DNA of 64,000 nucleotides from Pedobacter heparinus DSM 2366. GTDB taxonomy: Bacteria; Bacteroidota; Bacteroidia; Sphingobacteriales; Sphingobacteriaceae. Within the stretch, counting starts at the first letter, position 1, and every line of letters begins with the position of its first letter. Shown in pieces: positions 8,333 to 19,000 of the stretch. The notes beneath the pieces were generated by a model that saw nothing but the letters and a program-made list of their open reading frames with translations, was not told where the DNA came from and searched no databases. A program made the translations under genes and the position numbers. Location: positions 1,736,001 through 1,800,000 of the forward strand of contig NC_013061.1 in assembly GCF_000023825.1 (NCBI RefSeq). Direction: 5' to 3'.

Positions 8333-9651
8333 GCTGCTATAAAAGGCAGGGTGATCTGGAAGGTTGTTCCTTCATTTTCCCTGCTGTTTACAGTTAAAGA
8401 GCCGCCATGCTGTTCTATGATCTGTTTAGAAATATGAAGGCCCAGACCTATTGATTTTTCGCCCTTAAGCCCCGGTCTGCCAGCCTTGGAAAAGGGATCA
8501 AAAAGCATTTGCTGTAAACTCAGAGGGATTCCGATCCCAAAATCGGTGATGCTGATGAGGCATGACTGATCAGATTTTGAGACATCAATATTGATGGGCG
8601 TTTCTGACTTTGAAAATTTAAGGCTGTTTCCAATCAGGTTATCTATTACCCGTGTTAGTTTAGAAGGGTTTACAGCCGCTACAAGCTCTTGCGGCGGGGC
8701 ATGAAAGATGATCTTACGTTCATTGTTCAGGTTCCTCTGCCAGTTGTTGCATATATTGTTCATAAAGGCGATCATATTGGTGGTCTGCAACTGGAAAGGC
8801 GTTTTATTGTGCTGTGCAATTTCCAGCAGGTCGTCGATGATGCTTTTTGCCTGGCGTGTGGAACTCAGGATGAGTTGCATTTCTGTACTACCGAAATCGG
8901 GATTGTCTTCCAGCACAATCCTGGTAAGTGCCTCTATGTTATTGAGGGGATTTCTAAGGTCGTGGGCCACAAAACCAAGGATTTCACTTTTTTGATGGTT
9001 CAGCAAAAGCACCTCAGCATTTTTTTCTTCCAGTTGTTTGACTTTTACAAACTGTTCGGCTTTAAAGTAATAGCTATACCTGGAACAGGCATACATAAAA
9101 AATGCCAGCACCCCGGACATGATCACATTGAGGAGCTTTTGCTGATTGCTGATATCGGGGATAACCATTGCTGCAATGAACAGCAGCACAATATAAATAG
9201 AGATGATAATGATCTGTTTAAATTCGAGCGCGAAAAATACACTGACGGCTACAACACCGGTAAGGAATATGGTTAATGTGTTTTTGGGATTAAACAGGGA
9301 AAAAAGATAGCTTACTGTAAAGGATGTGGTGAGTAAGAACAGGCAAAACACAAGTACGAGCAAATTTCTGCCTGTTGTTGTCCAATGTGCAGACTTTAAG
9401 GCATAACCGCTGATAAGGATAAATGTAACCGATCCTGAAAGCTGTATCCAGTTCAACTGGTTATAGTGGATCAGATTGGGCATGGAAACGAACTCATGCT
9501 GATAAAAAATAGAGGTTAACCTTACGCCAAAGGCAATAAACAGTACAAGGGTTGCTAAAATGGTAACCTGCTTAACGTTTATATAGCCATAGGTATCCTG
9601 AAATTCCTTGGTATACTTACTCGGGATTCTGTATCTAAATAATTGGAACAC
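8329..9651 (-). CDS. membrane sensor histidine kinase
   Basis: 440 residues. Six predicted membrane segments (about 29-48, 67-84, 96-117, 125-141, 145-164 and 172-190) are followed by a coiled stretch, a HisKA domain with phospho-acceptor His230 in FVAHDLRNPLNN, and a HATPase_c domain with an N box (LIGNSLKFS), G1 (DFGIGIP) and G2 (SIGLGLHIS). Autophosphorylation competence therefore looks intact. The membrane part has no named sensor domain that I recognise. No response regulator gene is adjacent, so it is an orphan kinase in this window. The first segment is preceded by about 28 cytoplasmic residues. Confidence 0.92.
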   Translation of the reverse strand: MFQLFRYRIPSKYTKEFQDTYGYINVKQVTILATLVLFIAFGVRLTSIFYQHEFVSMPNLIHYNQLNWIQLSGSVTFILISGYALKSAHWTTTGRNLLVLVFCLFLLTTSFTVSYLFSLFNPKNTLTIFLTGVVAVSVFFALEFKQIIIISIYIVLLFIAAMVIPDISNQQKLLNVIMSGVLAFFMYACSRYSYYFKAEQFVKVKQLEEKNAEVLLLNHQKSEILGFVAHDLRNPLNNIEALTRIVLEDNPDFGSTEMQLILSSTRQAKSIIDDLLEIAQHNKTPFQLQTTNMIAFMNNICNNWQRNLNNERKIIFHAPPQELVAAVNPSKLTRVIDNLIGNSLKFSKSETPINIDVSKSDQSCLISITDFGIGIPLSLQQMLFDPFSKAGRPGLKGEKSIGLGLHISKQIIEQHGGSLTVNSRENEGTTFQITLPFIAA

Positions 9652-9704
9652 TTTATGATTTTGGAAGTAAAAATAAAGAAAGGAAACGAAGTTATCTTAT
9701 AATT

Positions 9705-10142
9705 ATGTTAATTTTGCCAAAAGAAACAGCTATGCCCCTTCTTGTTGCCATCGAATTTAATTATGCTTTCTTTTTTAAGTTGATAAAATTTGGTTTAGTG
9801 GGTTTTGTTGGGCTTACCGTTGATTTTAGTATTACATACCTTTGCAAGGAAAAATTAAGGATCCATAAATACATCGCCAGTTCACTGGGTTTTACCATTG
9901 CCACAGCTGCAAATTACAGATTGAACCGTTACTGGACCTTTGCCAGTCACGAAGCAGCAAGTATGACCCAGTTTGGTAAATACTTTATGATCTGTCTGGT
10001 GGGCCTTACCCTGAGTAATATACTGATTTACCTGCTTAACGATAAGTTAAAATGGGACTTCTATGTGGCAAAGGCTTCCGCAATAGTGATAGTGTCCTTA
10101 TGGAATTTTTTTGCCAACTATCTGTATACCTTTAACAATTAA
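9705..10142 (+). CDS. GtrA family membrane protein
   Basis: 145 residues with four predicted membrane helices, matching the GtrA family (FGLVGFVGLTVDF in helix 1, the ANYRLNRYWTF motif after helix 2). These proteins are linked to moving undecaprenyl-linked sugars across the inner membrane for surface polysaccharide decoration; no glycosyltransferase partner is adjacent. A TAATTTTG sequence resembling a -7 promoter element covers 9709-9716, just after the first ATG, so the ATG at 9732 (136 residues) may be the real start. The gene ends 2 bases from the AraC gene, convergent. Confidence 0.88.
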   Translation: MLILPKETAMPLLVAIEFNYAFFFKLIKFGLVGFVGLTVDFSITYLCKEKLRIHKYIASSLGFTIATAANYRLNRYWTFASHEAASMTQFGKYFMICLVGLTLSNILIYLLNDKLKWDFYVAKASAIVIVSLWNFFANYLYTFNN

Positions 10143-10144
10143 GG

Positions 10145-11092
10145 TTATTTTTTTAATTCACCGGGCAGGTAGCCAAAGTGTTTTTTAAAGGCTTTTGAAA
10201 AATTATAGGGTTCGTTATACCCCATGGTATAGGCGGCTTCGTATACTGTGCACTGCGATTCCAGCAGCATTTGCCGCGCATAGTTCATTTTCAGTTCATT
10301 TAAATAACCAAAAACGGTCAGGCCAAAGAGTTCTTTAAAGCCTTTTTTCAGCATAAATTCATTAATACCTGCCTCACGTGCTATTCCGCTTAAGGTAAGC
10401 GGGTCGAACATGCATTGCTGGATATATTGTCTTGCAGCATGCAGCTTGTCAATATGGCGGCGTTCTATTTGAACGGGCTTGGCGCCGTTCAGGGCATCGG
10501 CCTGTTCGGCCTGTAGTAAAAAGAGCTCTGTGATCTTGGATTCATAAAACAGCTGTTTCATGTTTCCGGTATACACACAGTGGTGCATATCGTTTATGAC
10601 CGATTGCTGTTTTGGGGTAATCGGCAGGGCATGATCGGAAATGTCTGCTATTTTTCCTTCGCTTACCTTATCCCAGAAACGTTTCAGGCATTCCAGATCT
10701 GTAGCATAGAGCCTGCTGAAAAAAGGTTCGTAAAGGGCTATGCCAAAGTTGCGGACTTCTGGACTGCTTAAAGCATAGTATCCGTCAAAACCAGGGGCAA
10801 AGGTAGCGGCATGCTGATTGTCTTTCAATACATATTTATCCTTGCTGTTTGCTTCCCATGCCGAGCTGATGCCCTGAATAGAAAAATACATGTTTAAGGC
10901 AGGTGTATCGGTTTGTTCGCGCAGGGTTATTTCCTGTACCAGCTTACTGTTGCCAGAGAATATATCTGCACCATTAATTTTTACTTCGCTGAAGCTCATG
11001 TAACCTGTATTACCCAAATAGTCAGCAAATTCTGCCTTGGGGACTTCTGACATTTCGGTACATAAAATCAAATTCAATTCACTGTCGATCAT
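10145..11092 (-). CDS. AraC family transcriptional regulator
   Basis: 315 residues. The last 100 residues are an AraC-type double helix-turn-helix: RQYIQQCMFDPLTLSGIAREAG for the first helix pair, and the conserved second half MGYNEPYNFSKAFKKHFGYLPGE. The first 200 residues are a ligand or dimerisation domain without a motif I recognise. It is divergent from the UvrA-like/efflux operon across a 193-bp spacer, a classic position for a local regulator of that operon. That control is inference; no operator repeat was recognised in the spacer. Confidence 0.88.
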   Translation of the reverse strand: MIDSELNLILCTEMSEVPKAEFADYLGNTGYMSFSEVKINGADIFSGNSKLVQEITLREQTDTPALNMYFSIQGISSAWEANSKDKYVLKDNQHAATFAPGFDGYYALSSPEVRNFGIALYEPFFSRLYATDLECLKRFWDKVSEGKIADISDHALPITPKQQSVINDMHHCVYTGNMKQLFYESKITELFLLQAEQADALNGAKPVQIERRHIDKLHAARQYIQQCMFDPLTLSGIAREAGINEFMLKKGFKELFGLTVFGYLNELKMNYARQMLLESQCTVYEAAYTMGYNEPYNFSKAFKKHFGYLPGELKK

Positions 11093-11285
11093 AGGGTTAT
11101 GTTGTGATGTGTGGATGCGTTTGAACTAACGAATCTAATGATTTTTTTAAATTTAAAAGAAATAGTCAGGAAATAAATCCTTTTAACATGGTTATTGCTC
11201 CTTATTGAAGGGGTACGGATATTTCATTTTTATTCAAATTTGATACCGGCAAAATATTTATTCTGATCACCGAAATTTGGAAAAG

Positions 11286-13562
11286 ATGAAGCAAGAATAC
11301 ATTGAAATAAAAGGGGCCCGTGAAAACAACCTTAAGAATGTTTCACTTCGTATCCCTAAACGCAGGATTACTGTATTTACCGGTGTTTCCGGTTCTGGTA
11401 AATCTTCTATTGTATTTGAGACCATTGGGGCAGAGGCACAGCGTCAGTTGAATGAGACATTTTCGACATTTGTGCGTAACCGTTTACCAAGGTATAGCCA
11501 GCCTGATGCAGATGCCATAGAAAACCTTTCTACAGCAATTGTGATTGACCAAAAGCGTTTAGGGGGCAATTCCCGCTCAACTGTTGGTACCATTACTGAT
11601 ATTTACGCCATTCTGCGCCTGCTTTTTTCCAGGATTGGCCAGCCTTTTATTGGTTATTCCAATGCTTTCTCCTTCAATGATCCCTCGGGCATGTGTCCGG
11701 AGTGCAGAGGGATTGGCGATACGGTAAGGCTGGACCTGGACAACTTTATCGACAAGTCCAGATCCCTGAACGAGGGTGCAATTCTGTTCCCGGTTTTTGC
11801 TGTGGGTAGCTGGTACCTTAACACGTATCTGTATTCGGGGCTTTTTGATAACGACAAAAAGCTGAAGGATTACACAGAAAAAGAATGGGATACCCTGCTG
11901 CACGGTAAAAAAATGAAAGTGCCGATGAAGCATGAAAACGATATGCCCATAAACGGTCAGTATGAGGGGCTTGTAGACAAGTTTAACAGGCTCTATATAC
12001 AGCGTGATACCAGTGTAATGTCTGAATCGCTACGTTCAACACTGGAACGCTTTATCAGGTTTGAACATTGTGCGTTCTGCCAGGGTACCCGGCTTAACCA
12101 GGCTGCACTAAGCTGTCGCATTAATGGGTATAACATCGCTGAAATGTCGGCCATGCAAATTGACGAGCTCATTAAAGTTATTTCATTAATTGACCATAAA
12201 ATAGCTGTCCCTATGACGGATGCACTGAGGGATAGGCTCCGTAATCTGGTAGATATCGGACTGGACTACCTGAGTCTGGACAGGGAAACCGGAAGCTTAT
12301 CAGGTGGCGAGTCACAACGCATCAAAATGGTCAGGCACCTTGGTTCCAGTCTTACCGATATGATCTATATTTTTGATGAACCCAGTATAGGCTTGCATCC
12401 TCGTGATGTGCATCGCCTTAATGAGCTGCTGCTGCGCTTAAGGGATAAAGGCAATACCATACTTGTGGTAGAACACGATCCCGAGGTGATGGCGATTGCG
12501 GACCACATTGTTGATGTTGGCCCTAAAGCTGGTATCCATGGTGGCGAAATTGTTTACCAGGGGACGCCAGCAGGCCTGTTACATGCTGACACTCTTACCG
12601 GCCGTTTTATTGAACACCAGGCAGTTATAAAAAAGACTTTCCGGCAGCCAACAGGTTATTATAAGCTTGAGGGGGCCAGTCTGCATAACCTTAAGCATGT
12701 TAACGTTTCTATTCCTGCCGGTGTTTTTACGGTGGTTACCGGTGTTGCCGGATCGGGTAAAAGTTCACTCATAAATGGTGTTTTTGTAAAACGTTATCCT
12801 GAGGCGGTGGTGATAGACCAGTCGGCCGTAAGCACTTCCATCAGGTCAAATCCGGCTACTTACACGGGCATTATGGACGATATCCGTAAATTATTTGCCC
12901 AGGCCAATAAGGTCAGTGCTTCTTTGTTCAGCTTCAATTCAAAAGGGGCATGCCCAAACTGCCAGGGAACAGGATTTATCCTTACCGATCTGGCCTTTCT
13001 GGAGCCGGTAAAAACGGTTTGTGAGATTTGTGGCGGCAAGCGTTTCAGGGAAGAGGTTTTAGCATATAAGCTGAATGGTAAATCTATAAGTGAGGTACTG
13101 GAGATGACCGCTGAAGAAGCAGTGGTTTTTTTTGAAAAAGGAGACCTGAAAAAGAAACTACAGGCCATACATGATGTAGGGCTGGATTACCTTACACTTG
13201 GCCAGCCACTCAGTACTTTATCTGGTGGAGAATGTCAGCGCATTAAGCTTGCCAGTAATTTACACAAAAAAGGTAACATTTATGTACTGGACGAACCTAC
13301 AACAGGTCTGCACATGTCGGACGTTGGGCACCTGCTGGAAATTATAGATCAGCTGGTGGACAGTGGCAACTCGGTCATTGTGATTGAACACAACCAGGAT
13401 GTGATTAAAAATGCAGATTGGGTGATTGATATGGGACCTGAAGGTGGTAAAAAAGGAGGCGAGATCGTGTTTATGGGAACGCCTGGAGACCTGCTTAATG
13501 AAACAAAATCTTTGACAGGACAATATTTAAAAAAAAGTAATGAATACATATATGAAACCTAA
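11286..13562 (+). CDS. UvrA-like ABC ATPase (drug-resistance/UvrA2 type)
   Basis: 758 residues, about 180 shorter than housekeeping UvrA (about 940). It has two ABC modules: Walker A GVSGSGKSS near 36-44 and GVAGSGKSS in the second half, signatures GSLSGGESQRIK and STLSGGECQRIK, and Walker B IFDEPS and VLDEPT. Two CX2C pairs in each half (CPEC...CAFC; CPNC...CEIC) are zinc ligands. After the first Walker A the sequence runs on without the usual UvrB-binding domain, as in UvrA paralogues linked to resistance against DNA-binding drugs (DrrC type). ATG at 11286 is preferred over a TTG three codons upstream. The efflux genes follow with an overlapping tolC start. Confidence 0.88.
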   Translation: MKQEYIEIKGARENNLKNVSLRIPKRRITVFTGVSGSGKSSIVFETIGAEAQRQLNETFSTFVRNRLPRYSQPDADAIENLSTAIVIDQKRLGGNSRSTVGTITDIYAILRLLFSRIGQPFIGYSNAFSFNDPSGMCPECRGIGDTVRLDLDNFIDKSRSLNEGAILFPVFAVGSWYLNTYLYSGLFDNDKKLKDYTEKEWDTLLHGKKMKVPMKHENDMPINGQYEGLVDKFNRLYIQRDTSVMSESLRSTLERFIRFEHCAFCQGTRLNQAALSCRINGYNIAEMSAMQIDELIKVISLIDHKIAVPMTDALRDRLRNLVDIGLDYLSLDRETGSLSGGESQRIKMVRHLGSSLTDMIYIFDEPSIGLHPRDVHRLNELLLRLRDKGNTILVVEHDPEVMAIADHIVDVGPKAGIHGGEIVYQGTPAGLLHADTLTGRFIEHQAVIKKTFRQPTGYYKLEGASLHNLKHVNVSIPAGVFTVVTGVAGSGKSSLINGVFVKRYPEAVVIDQSAVSTSIRSNPATYTGIMDDIRKLFAQANKVSASLFSFNSKGACPNCQGTGFILTDLAFLEPVKTVCEICGGKRFREEVLAYKLNGKSISEVLEMTAEEAVVFFEKGDLKKKLQAIHDVGLDYLTLGQPLSTLSGGECQRIKLASNLHKKGNIYVLDEPTTGLHMSDVGHLLEIIDQLVDSGNSVIVIEHNQDVIKNADWVIDMGPEGGKKGGEIVFMGTPGDLLNETKSLTGQYLKKSNEYIYET

Positions 13563-14901
13563 AATCTATCTCATAATTGTGCTGCTTGTAATGTCTTATG
13601 TTAGGCTGAGGGGGCAGGGTACTGACTCTTTAAACTATCAGCTTAGCCTTAAAGCAGCAATTGATTACGCATTGACACACCAAACTGCTGTGCTGAATGC
13701 GACGGTTGATGAAGAAATAGCCCGGAATAAGGTGAAAGAAACCATTGGCATTGGTTTACCGCAGGTTTCTGCAAGCTACAATTTCCAGGATTTTTTAAAG
13801 CTGCCAACCACATTATTACCTGGAGAGTTTTCCAATCCACCTTCAGATACCCCAATTCCGGTTAAGTTTGGTACAAAATATAATTCAACAGCAGGCATAG
13901 AGCTGAGCCAGCTTATTTTTGATGGCAGTTACTTTGTTGGTCTGCAGGCTTCCAAAACCTATAAGGAACTGTCGGTCCGTAACAGCAGGCGCAGCAAAAT
14001 TGAAACTGCAACGGCAGTTACCAAAGCCTATTACTCGGCATTGGTAAGTACTGAGCAGCTGGCGCTGGTAGATGCCAATCTTGCACAACTTACGAAATCA
14101 CTAAACGACACGGAGGCCTTGTTTAAAAATGGCTTTGCAGAGCGGATTGATGTAGACAGGCTCCAGGTTTTGAAAAACAACCTGGAGACAGAGCGTGAGA
14201 ATGTGACCCGATTGCTGCAACTGAATATTGATATGCTGAAATTCCAGATGGGAATGCCCATTCAGGCCCGGCTTTTGCTTACCGATAAGATCAGTGACAT
14301 CAGGTCAGAACCGGTTGCAGCTATGGCCACAGATTCAACTGCTTACAAAGGAAGGATTGAGTATTCTTTACTGGAAACGCAGAAAAAACTGAATGAGCTG
14401 GACTTCAAAAGACAGAAAAGTACGTTCCTGCCTACATTGAGAGGTTTTGCCAGTGCATCAAAGAACTACCAGTCGGATGAATTTTCGAAACATTATGAGC
14501 AGAGTTTTCCGACCTCAGTAATCGGTTTTACGCTTTCCTGGAATATAATTAATGGGGGACAACGTATTTACCAGATGCGGACTGCAAAACTGACCATTCA
14601 AAAGACGGAAAATGAAATGCTGAACCTAAAAAATGGAATAGCAAACGAAATTTCGGCCGGTCAGAAGATTTACCTGAACAGCAAGCGCTCTGTAGAAAAC
14701 CAGGAGCGCAATCTGACCCTTGCCAAAGAGATCCTTCGGGTAACCCGGGTCAAATATGAGCAGGGGGTAGGCTCCAGCCTGGAAGTGACAACAGCGGAAA
14801 CTTCATTAAAAGAAGCGCAAAACAATTATATAAAAGCTTTATATGACTTGCTGATCAGTAAGGTAGACTTGGATAAAGCGGCAGGAAAAATCAATTATTA
14901 A
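13552..14901 (+). CDS. TolC family outer-membrane efflux protein
   Basis: 449 residues. A signal peptide (MKPKIYLIIVLLVMSYVRLRG) is followed by the OEP repeat structure: two long helical hairpins rich in Gln, Asn and Leu, with the typical VKYEQGVGSSLEV motif near the C-terminus and a second FKNGFAERIDVDRLQVLKNN in the first half. It forms the trimeric outer-membrane channel of a tripartite pump. An ATG four codons upstream (13540) is possible; both starts lie within the 3' end of the UvrA-like gene, so the two are coupled. It is followed by the adaptor and the RND pump. Confidence 0.92.
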   Translation: MKPKIYLIIVLLVMSYVRLRGQGTDSLNYQLSLKAAIDYALTHQTAVLNATVDEEIARNKVKETIGIGLPQVSASYNFQDFLKLPTTLLPGEFSNPPSDTPIPVKFGTKYNSTAGIELSQLIFDGSYFVGLQASKTYKELSVRNSRRSKIETATAVTKAYYSALVSTEQLALVDANLAQLTKSLNDTEALFKNGFAERIDVDRLQVLKNNLETERENVTRLLQLNIDMLKFQMGMPIQARLLLTDKISDIRSEPVAAMATDSTAYKGRIEYSLLETQKKLNELDFKRQKSTFLPTLRGFASASKNYQSDEFSKHYEQSFPTSVIGFTLSWNIINGGQRIYQMRTAKLTIQKTENEMLNLKNGIANEISAGQKIYLNSKRSVENQERNLTLAKEILRVTRVKYEQGVGSSLEVTTAETSLKEAQNNYIKALYDLLISKVDLDKAAGKINY

Positions 14902-14921
14902 CCTCAAAAACCAACACAACA

Positions 14922-16022
14922 ATGAAAACATTATTATATACAATTACACTGGCACTTCTTTTTGCTTCCTGCTCATCAGATAAGCCAAAAGATAAAAAGG
15001 GGGAGCTTGAACAGCTTAAAAAACAGCGCACTGAACTGAACGGGAAAATAGAGAAGCTGGAAGCAGAACTGGGGCAGAATAAAACCAAAACCGACCTTAA
15101 GGATGTAGTGGTTTCGGAACTTGCAGAAACACAATTCAGGAATTATGTAGAGGTGCAGGGAAAAGTGGATGCGGAAGACAATGTAGAGGTGATGCCGGAA
15201 TCGCCGGGAACCGTGACTGCCATTTATGTAAAAGTAGGGCAAAACGTAAGCAAGGGCCAGGTACTGGCCCAGCTGGACGATAAGGTACTGCGCCAAAGTG
15301 TTGCTCAACTGCAAACCCAGCTGGATCTGGCCAGTACAGTGTTCAATCGCCAGAAGAACCTATGGGACCAGAAAATCGGCACAGAGGTTCAGTACCTGAC
15401 CGCTAAAAGCCAGAAGGAAGGGCTGGAAAAACAACTGGCCGGACTGAAATCACAGGCTGCTATGAATAAGGTTAAAAGCCCTGTTTCCGGTACAATAGAT
15501 GCAATGGAGCTGAAGCTTGGCCAATCTGTTGCGCCTGGCAGCCCAACAGGCATCAGGGTAGTCAATGCCAGCAGGCTTAAGGTTAAGGCACTGGTTTCGG
15601 AAAACTATGGCGGAAAGGTAAACCAGGGCGATGAGGTTACAGTTTCTTTACCTGATGTGCCAGCTAACCTGAATGCCCATATTTCTTTTGCTGCAAAGGT
15701 CATTGACCCGGTTTCCAGAGGTTTCAATGTAGAAGTGAAGCTGCCTTCAGATAAGAGGTACCGACCAAATATGGTGGCTGTATTAAAAATTATAGACTAC
15801 AGAAACGATAGAGCCCTGGTGGTTCCTGTAAATGCCGTACAGAAATCTGAAACCAGTGAATATGTTTTCACAGCTGTAAATGGCAAAGCTAAAAAAGTAG
15901 AGGTGAAAACAGGGAAGATCTCGGATGGTAAAGCCGAAGTGCTGTCGGGCCTGAAAGCGGGCGACAAAGTGATCACTACCGGATTTCAGGAACTGAATGA
16001 CGGGGACAATGTAAAGTTATAA
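14922..16022 (+). CDS. efflux RND transporter periplasmic adaptor (HlyD/AcrA family) lipoprotein
   Basis: 366 residues. A lipoprotein signal peptide with lipobox LFASC puts the mature Cys at about residue 17. A coiled region (ELEQLKKQRTELNGKIEKLE) follows, then a biotinyl-lipoyl-like domain (GTVTAIYVKVGQNVSKGQVL and, in the second half, SPVSGTIDAMELKLGQSVAPG), an alpha-helical hairpin and beta-barrel domains. It bridges the inner-membrane RND pump and the TolC channel. It lies 20 bases after tolC and 10 bases before the pump gene, all one operon. Confidence 0.93.
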   Translation: MKTLLYTITLALLFASCSSDKPKDKKGELEQLKKQRTELNGKIEKLEAELGQNKTKTDLKDVVVSELAETQFRNYVEVQGKVDAEDNVEVMPESPGTVTAIYVKVGQNVSKGQVLAQLDDKVLRQSVAQLQTQLDLASTVFNRQKNLWDQKIGTEVQYLTAKSQKEGLEKQLAGLKSQAAMNKVKSPVSGTIDAMELKLGQSVAPGSPTGIRVVNASRLKVKALVSENYGGKVNQGDEVTVSLPDVPANLNAHISFAAKVIDPVSRGFNVEVKLPSDKRYRPNMVAVLKIIDYRNDRALVVPVNAVQKSETSEYVFTAVNGKAKKVEVKTGKISDGKAEVLSGLKAGDKVITTGFQELNDGDNVKL

Positions 16023-16032
16023 ATGTACGCTG

Positions 16033-19000
16033 ATGAAAGACATAAATAAAGAATTTAAGCCCTCCAGCTGGGCAATAGATAACAGGACAGCAATTTATGT
16101 GTTTACCTGTTTGCTGGTCATTGCTGGTTATTTTTCTTACCAGAGCCTTCCGAAAGAGAATTTTCCGGAAGTAATTATCCCAAAGATATTTGTACAGACC
16201 ATTTATCCGGGAACATCGCCTGCAAATATGGAAAACCTGGTTACCAAACAGCTGGAAAAGGAGATCAGGGGCACCCTGGGCCTGAAAAAGGTGACTTCCA
16301 GTTCTTTTCAGGATTTTTCGTTCATTACTGCTGAGTTTAATACCGGTGTGGACATTAAAGATGCCAAGCAGCGGATAAAAGATGCGGTAGACAAGGCAAA
16401 GACAGATCTTCCTTCTGACTTGCCGGACGATCCTGTAATTATGGACATCAACCTTTCGGACCTGCCGATCATGTACATCAATATCTCGGGTGATTATGAC
16501 CTTAAAAAGCTAAAGGAATATGCAGATGACATAGAAGACAGGGTTGAAGGACTGAAGGAAATTGCAGGAGTAGATATTGTAGGTGCCCTGGAACCGGAAA
16601 TCCAGATCAATGTTGACCTGAAAAAGATGGAAGCTGCACACATTTCTTTCAATGATATTGCACAGGCCGTAAGTAAAGAAAATAAGACCATATCCGGGGG
16701 CTCGGTAAAAATGGATGGTATGCTGCGGACATTAAATATCAAAAAAGAGTTTAAAGACGCCGAAGAAATAGGAAATATGATCGTAAAAACGCCTACAGGC
16801 GGATCTGTATATCTGAAAGATATTGCCGAGGTGAAGGATGCGTTTAAAGAGCAGAAGAGTTATGCCCGTTTATATGGTAAAAATGTAATCACACTGAATG
16901 TCAGAAAGCGCAGCGGCGAAAACCTGATCGAAGCTTCGGACAAGATCAATGCGATGCTGAAAGATATGAAGGGGAAGGTGATCCCTGAAAAGCTGAACAT
17001 TACGATAACGGGTGACCAAAGCGACCAGACCCGGATTACGCTCCATGACCTGATCAATACCATTGTTATTGGCTTTATCCTGGTTACCCTGATCCTGATG
17101 TTTTTCATGGGGGTAACCAATGCACTGTTTGTGGCATTGTCTGTTCCGTTATCTATGTTCATAGCCTTCCTGTCCATGCCGGTATTAGGCGGTATATTCG
17201 ATTTTAACTTTACCATGAATATGATGGTACTGTTTTCTTTTTTACTGGGACTGGGTATTGTAGTAGATGACGCCATTGTAGTGGTTGAAAATACCCACCG
17301 TATTTTTGATAACGGGAAAGTACCCATCGTACAGGCAGCCAAAACGGCAACAGGAGAAGTATTTTTGCCTGTGCTTTCGGGAACACTGACCACACTGGCC
17401 CCTTTCTTTCCGTTGCTGTTCTGGCCGGGAATTATTGGCGAGTTCATGTATTTCCTGCCGGTTACGCTCATTGTCACCTTATCAGCCTCATTGGTTGTGG
17501 CTTATATCATCAACCCTGTTTTTGCGGTTGACTTTATGAAGCCACACCACGATCATGAAGACCAGAAGCCCACATTTAACAAAGCGGTAAAACGGACTTT
17601 GCTGATTTTTACGGTATTGGCCCTGCTGGGTTACCTGATTAATTTTGGTGTGGGTAATTTTGTGGTATTGCTGGCCCTGCTTTATTTGCTGAACCATTTT
17701 TTCCTGATGGGGCTGATCAAGAAGTTCCAGACAGTTACCTGGCCAAAGGTAATTAACGGCTATCATAGCCTAATTACCTGGGCACTTAAACGCCCACGTA
17801 CCATGATATGGAGTACTGTTGCCTTATTTTTCTTTACGCTGATATTGGTTAGTGTGGTGCCGCCAAGGGTTGTGTTTTTTCCAACGGCAGACCCTAACTT
17901 TGTATATGTGTATGTGGAACTGCCTGTAGGTACCGATCAGGCCTATACCAGTAAGGTTATTGATCAGATAGAACAGAAAGTGACCCAGGTGGTTGGCCGC
18001 AACAATCCCGATGTTTCTTCTATCATTTCAAATGTAACGGTGGGTGTAACCGACCCACAGGGTGAGGACCAGGGCGAGTATAGCAATAAGGGCAAGGTTA
18101 CCGTAGCTTTTGTTCCCTTTGGCAAGCGTACCGGGGAACGTACGGTAAACTACCTGGACAAAATCCGTAATGCAGTAAAAGGTATCCCCGGTGCCGAGAT
18201 CAGTGTGGCCCAGGAGCAGGGTGGGCCGCCAACCGCAAAGCCCATCAGTATTGAAATTACCGGTGACGACCTGGATTCTATAGCGGTAACTTCGGACAGG
18301 TTAAAGAAGTTTCTGGACAGCAGGCAGATTGCTGGTGTAGAGGAACTGAAGTCTGATTTCCAGAACAATAAGCCCGAGATCATTTTTGACATCGATAGGG
18401 AAAGGGCAAACCGGGAAGGTATTGCCACACAGGATATAGGCTATGCATTAAGGGCGGCACTTTTTGGTTTTGAGGTGTCAAAATACCGCGATGTGAACGA
18501 TGATTATGAAATCAACGTAAGGGCAATGGAGACCCAGCGAAATAACCTGGAAGCTTTGAGGAACATGAAGATCACTTACCGGGATATGGGAATGAACGGA
18601 ATCATCAGGCAGGTGCCGATCTCTTCTTTTGCCAATATCGATTATGTGAACACTTATGGAGGCATTAAGCGTAAGCAACAAAAAAGGATCATTATTTTAT
18701 CCTCTAATGTATTGTCCGAATACAATGCCAATGAGGTGGTGGCCAATATCCAGACAGAGATCAATGAATTTAAAGCACCTGACGGCGTAGAAATAAAAAT
18801 GGCCGGAGAACAGGAAGAACAGATGGAAACAGCGGCTTTCCTGGGTACAGCGCTGATCAGTGCCCTGTTCATTATCCTGATCATACTCGTGTTGCAGTTT
18901 AACTCTATCAGCAAACCTGTCGTGATCTTAAGCGAGATCCTGTTCAGTATTATTGGTGTGTTGCTTGGGGTAACTATTTTTGGAATGGAACTGTCTATTG

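Noticed and set aside
8689..9276. 195-codon frame antisense to the histidine kinase gene
   Set aside because: The kinase motifs on the minus strand are complete (His230, N, G1, G2 boxes), so this is an opposite-strand shadow.
11206..11276. Search for an operator between the AraC gene and the UvrA-like gene
   Set aside because: Several AT-rich stretches were seen but no repeat or inverted repeat convincing enough to report.
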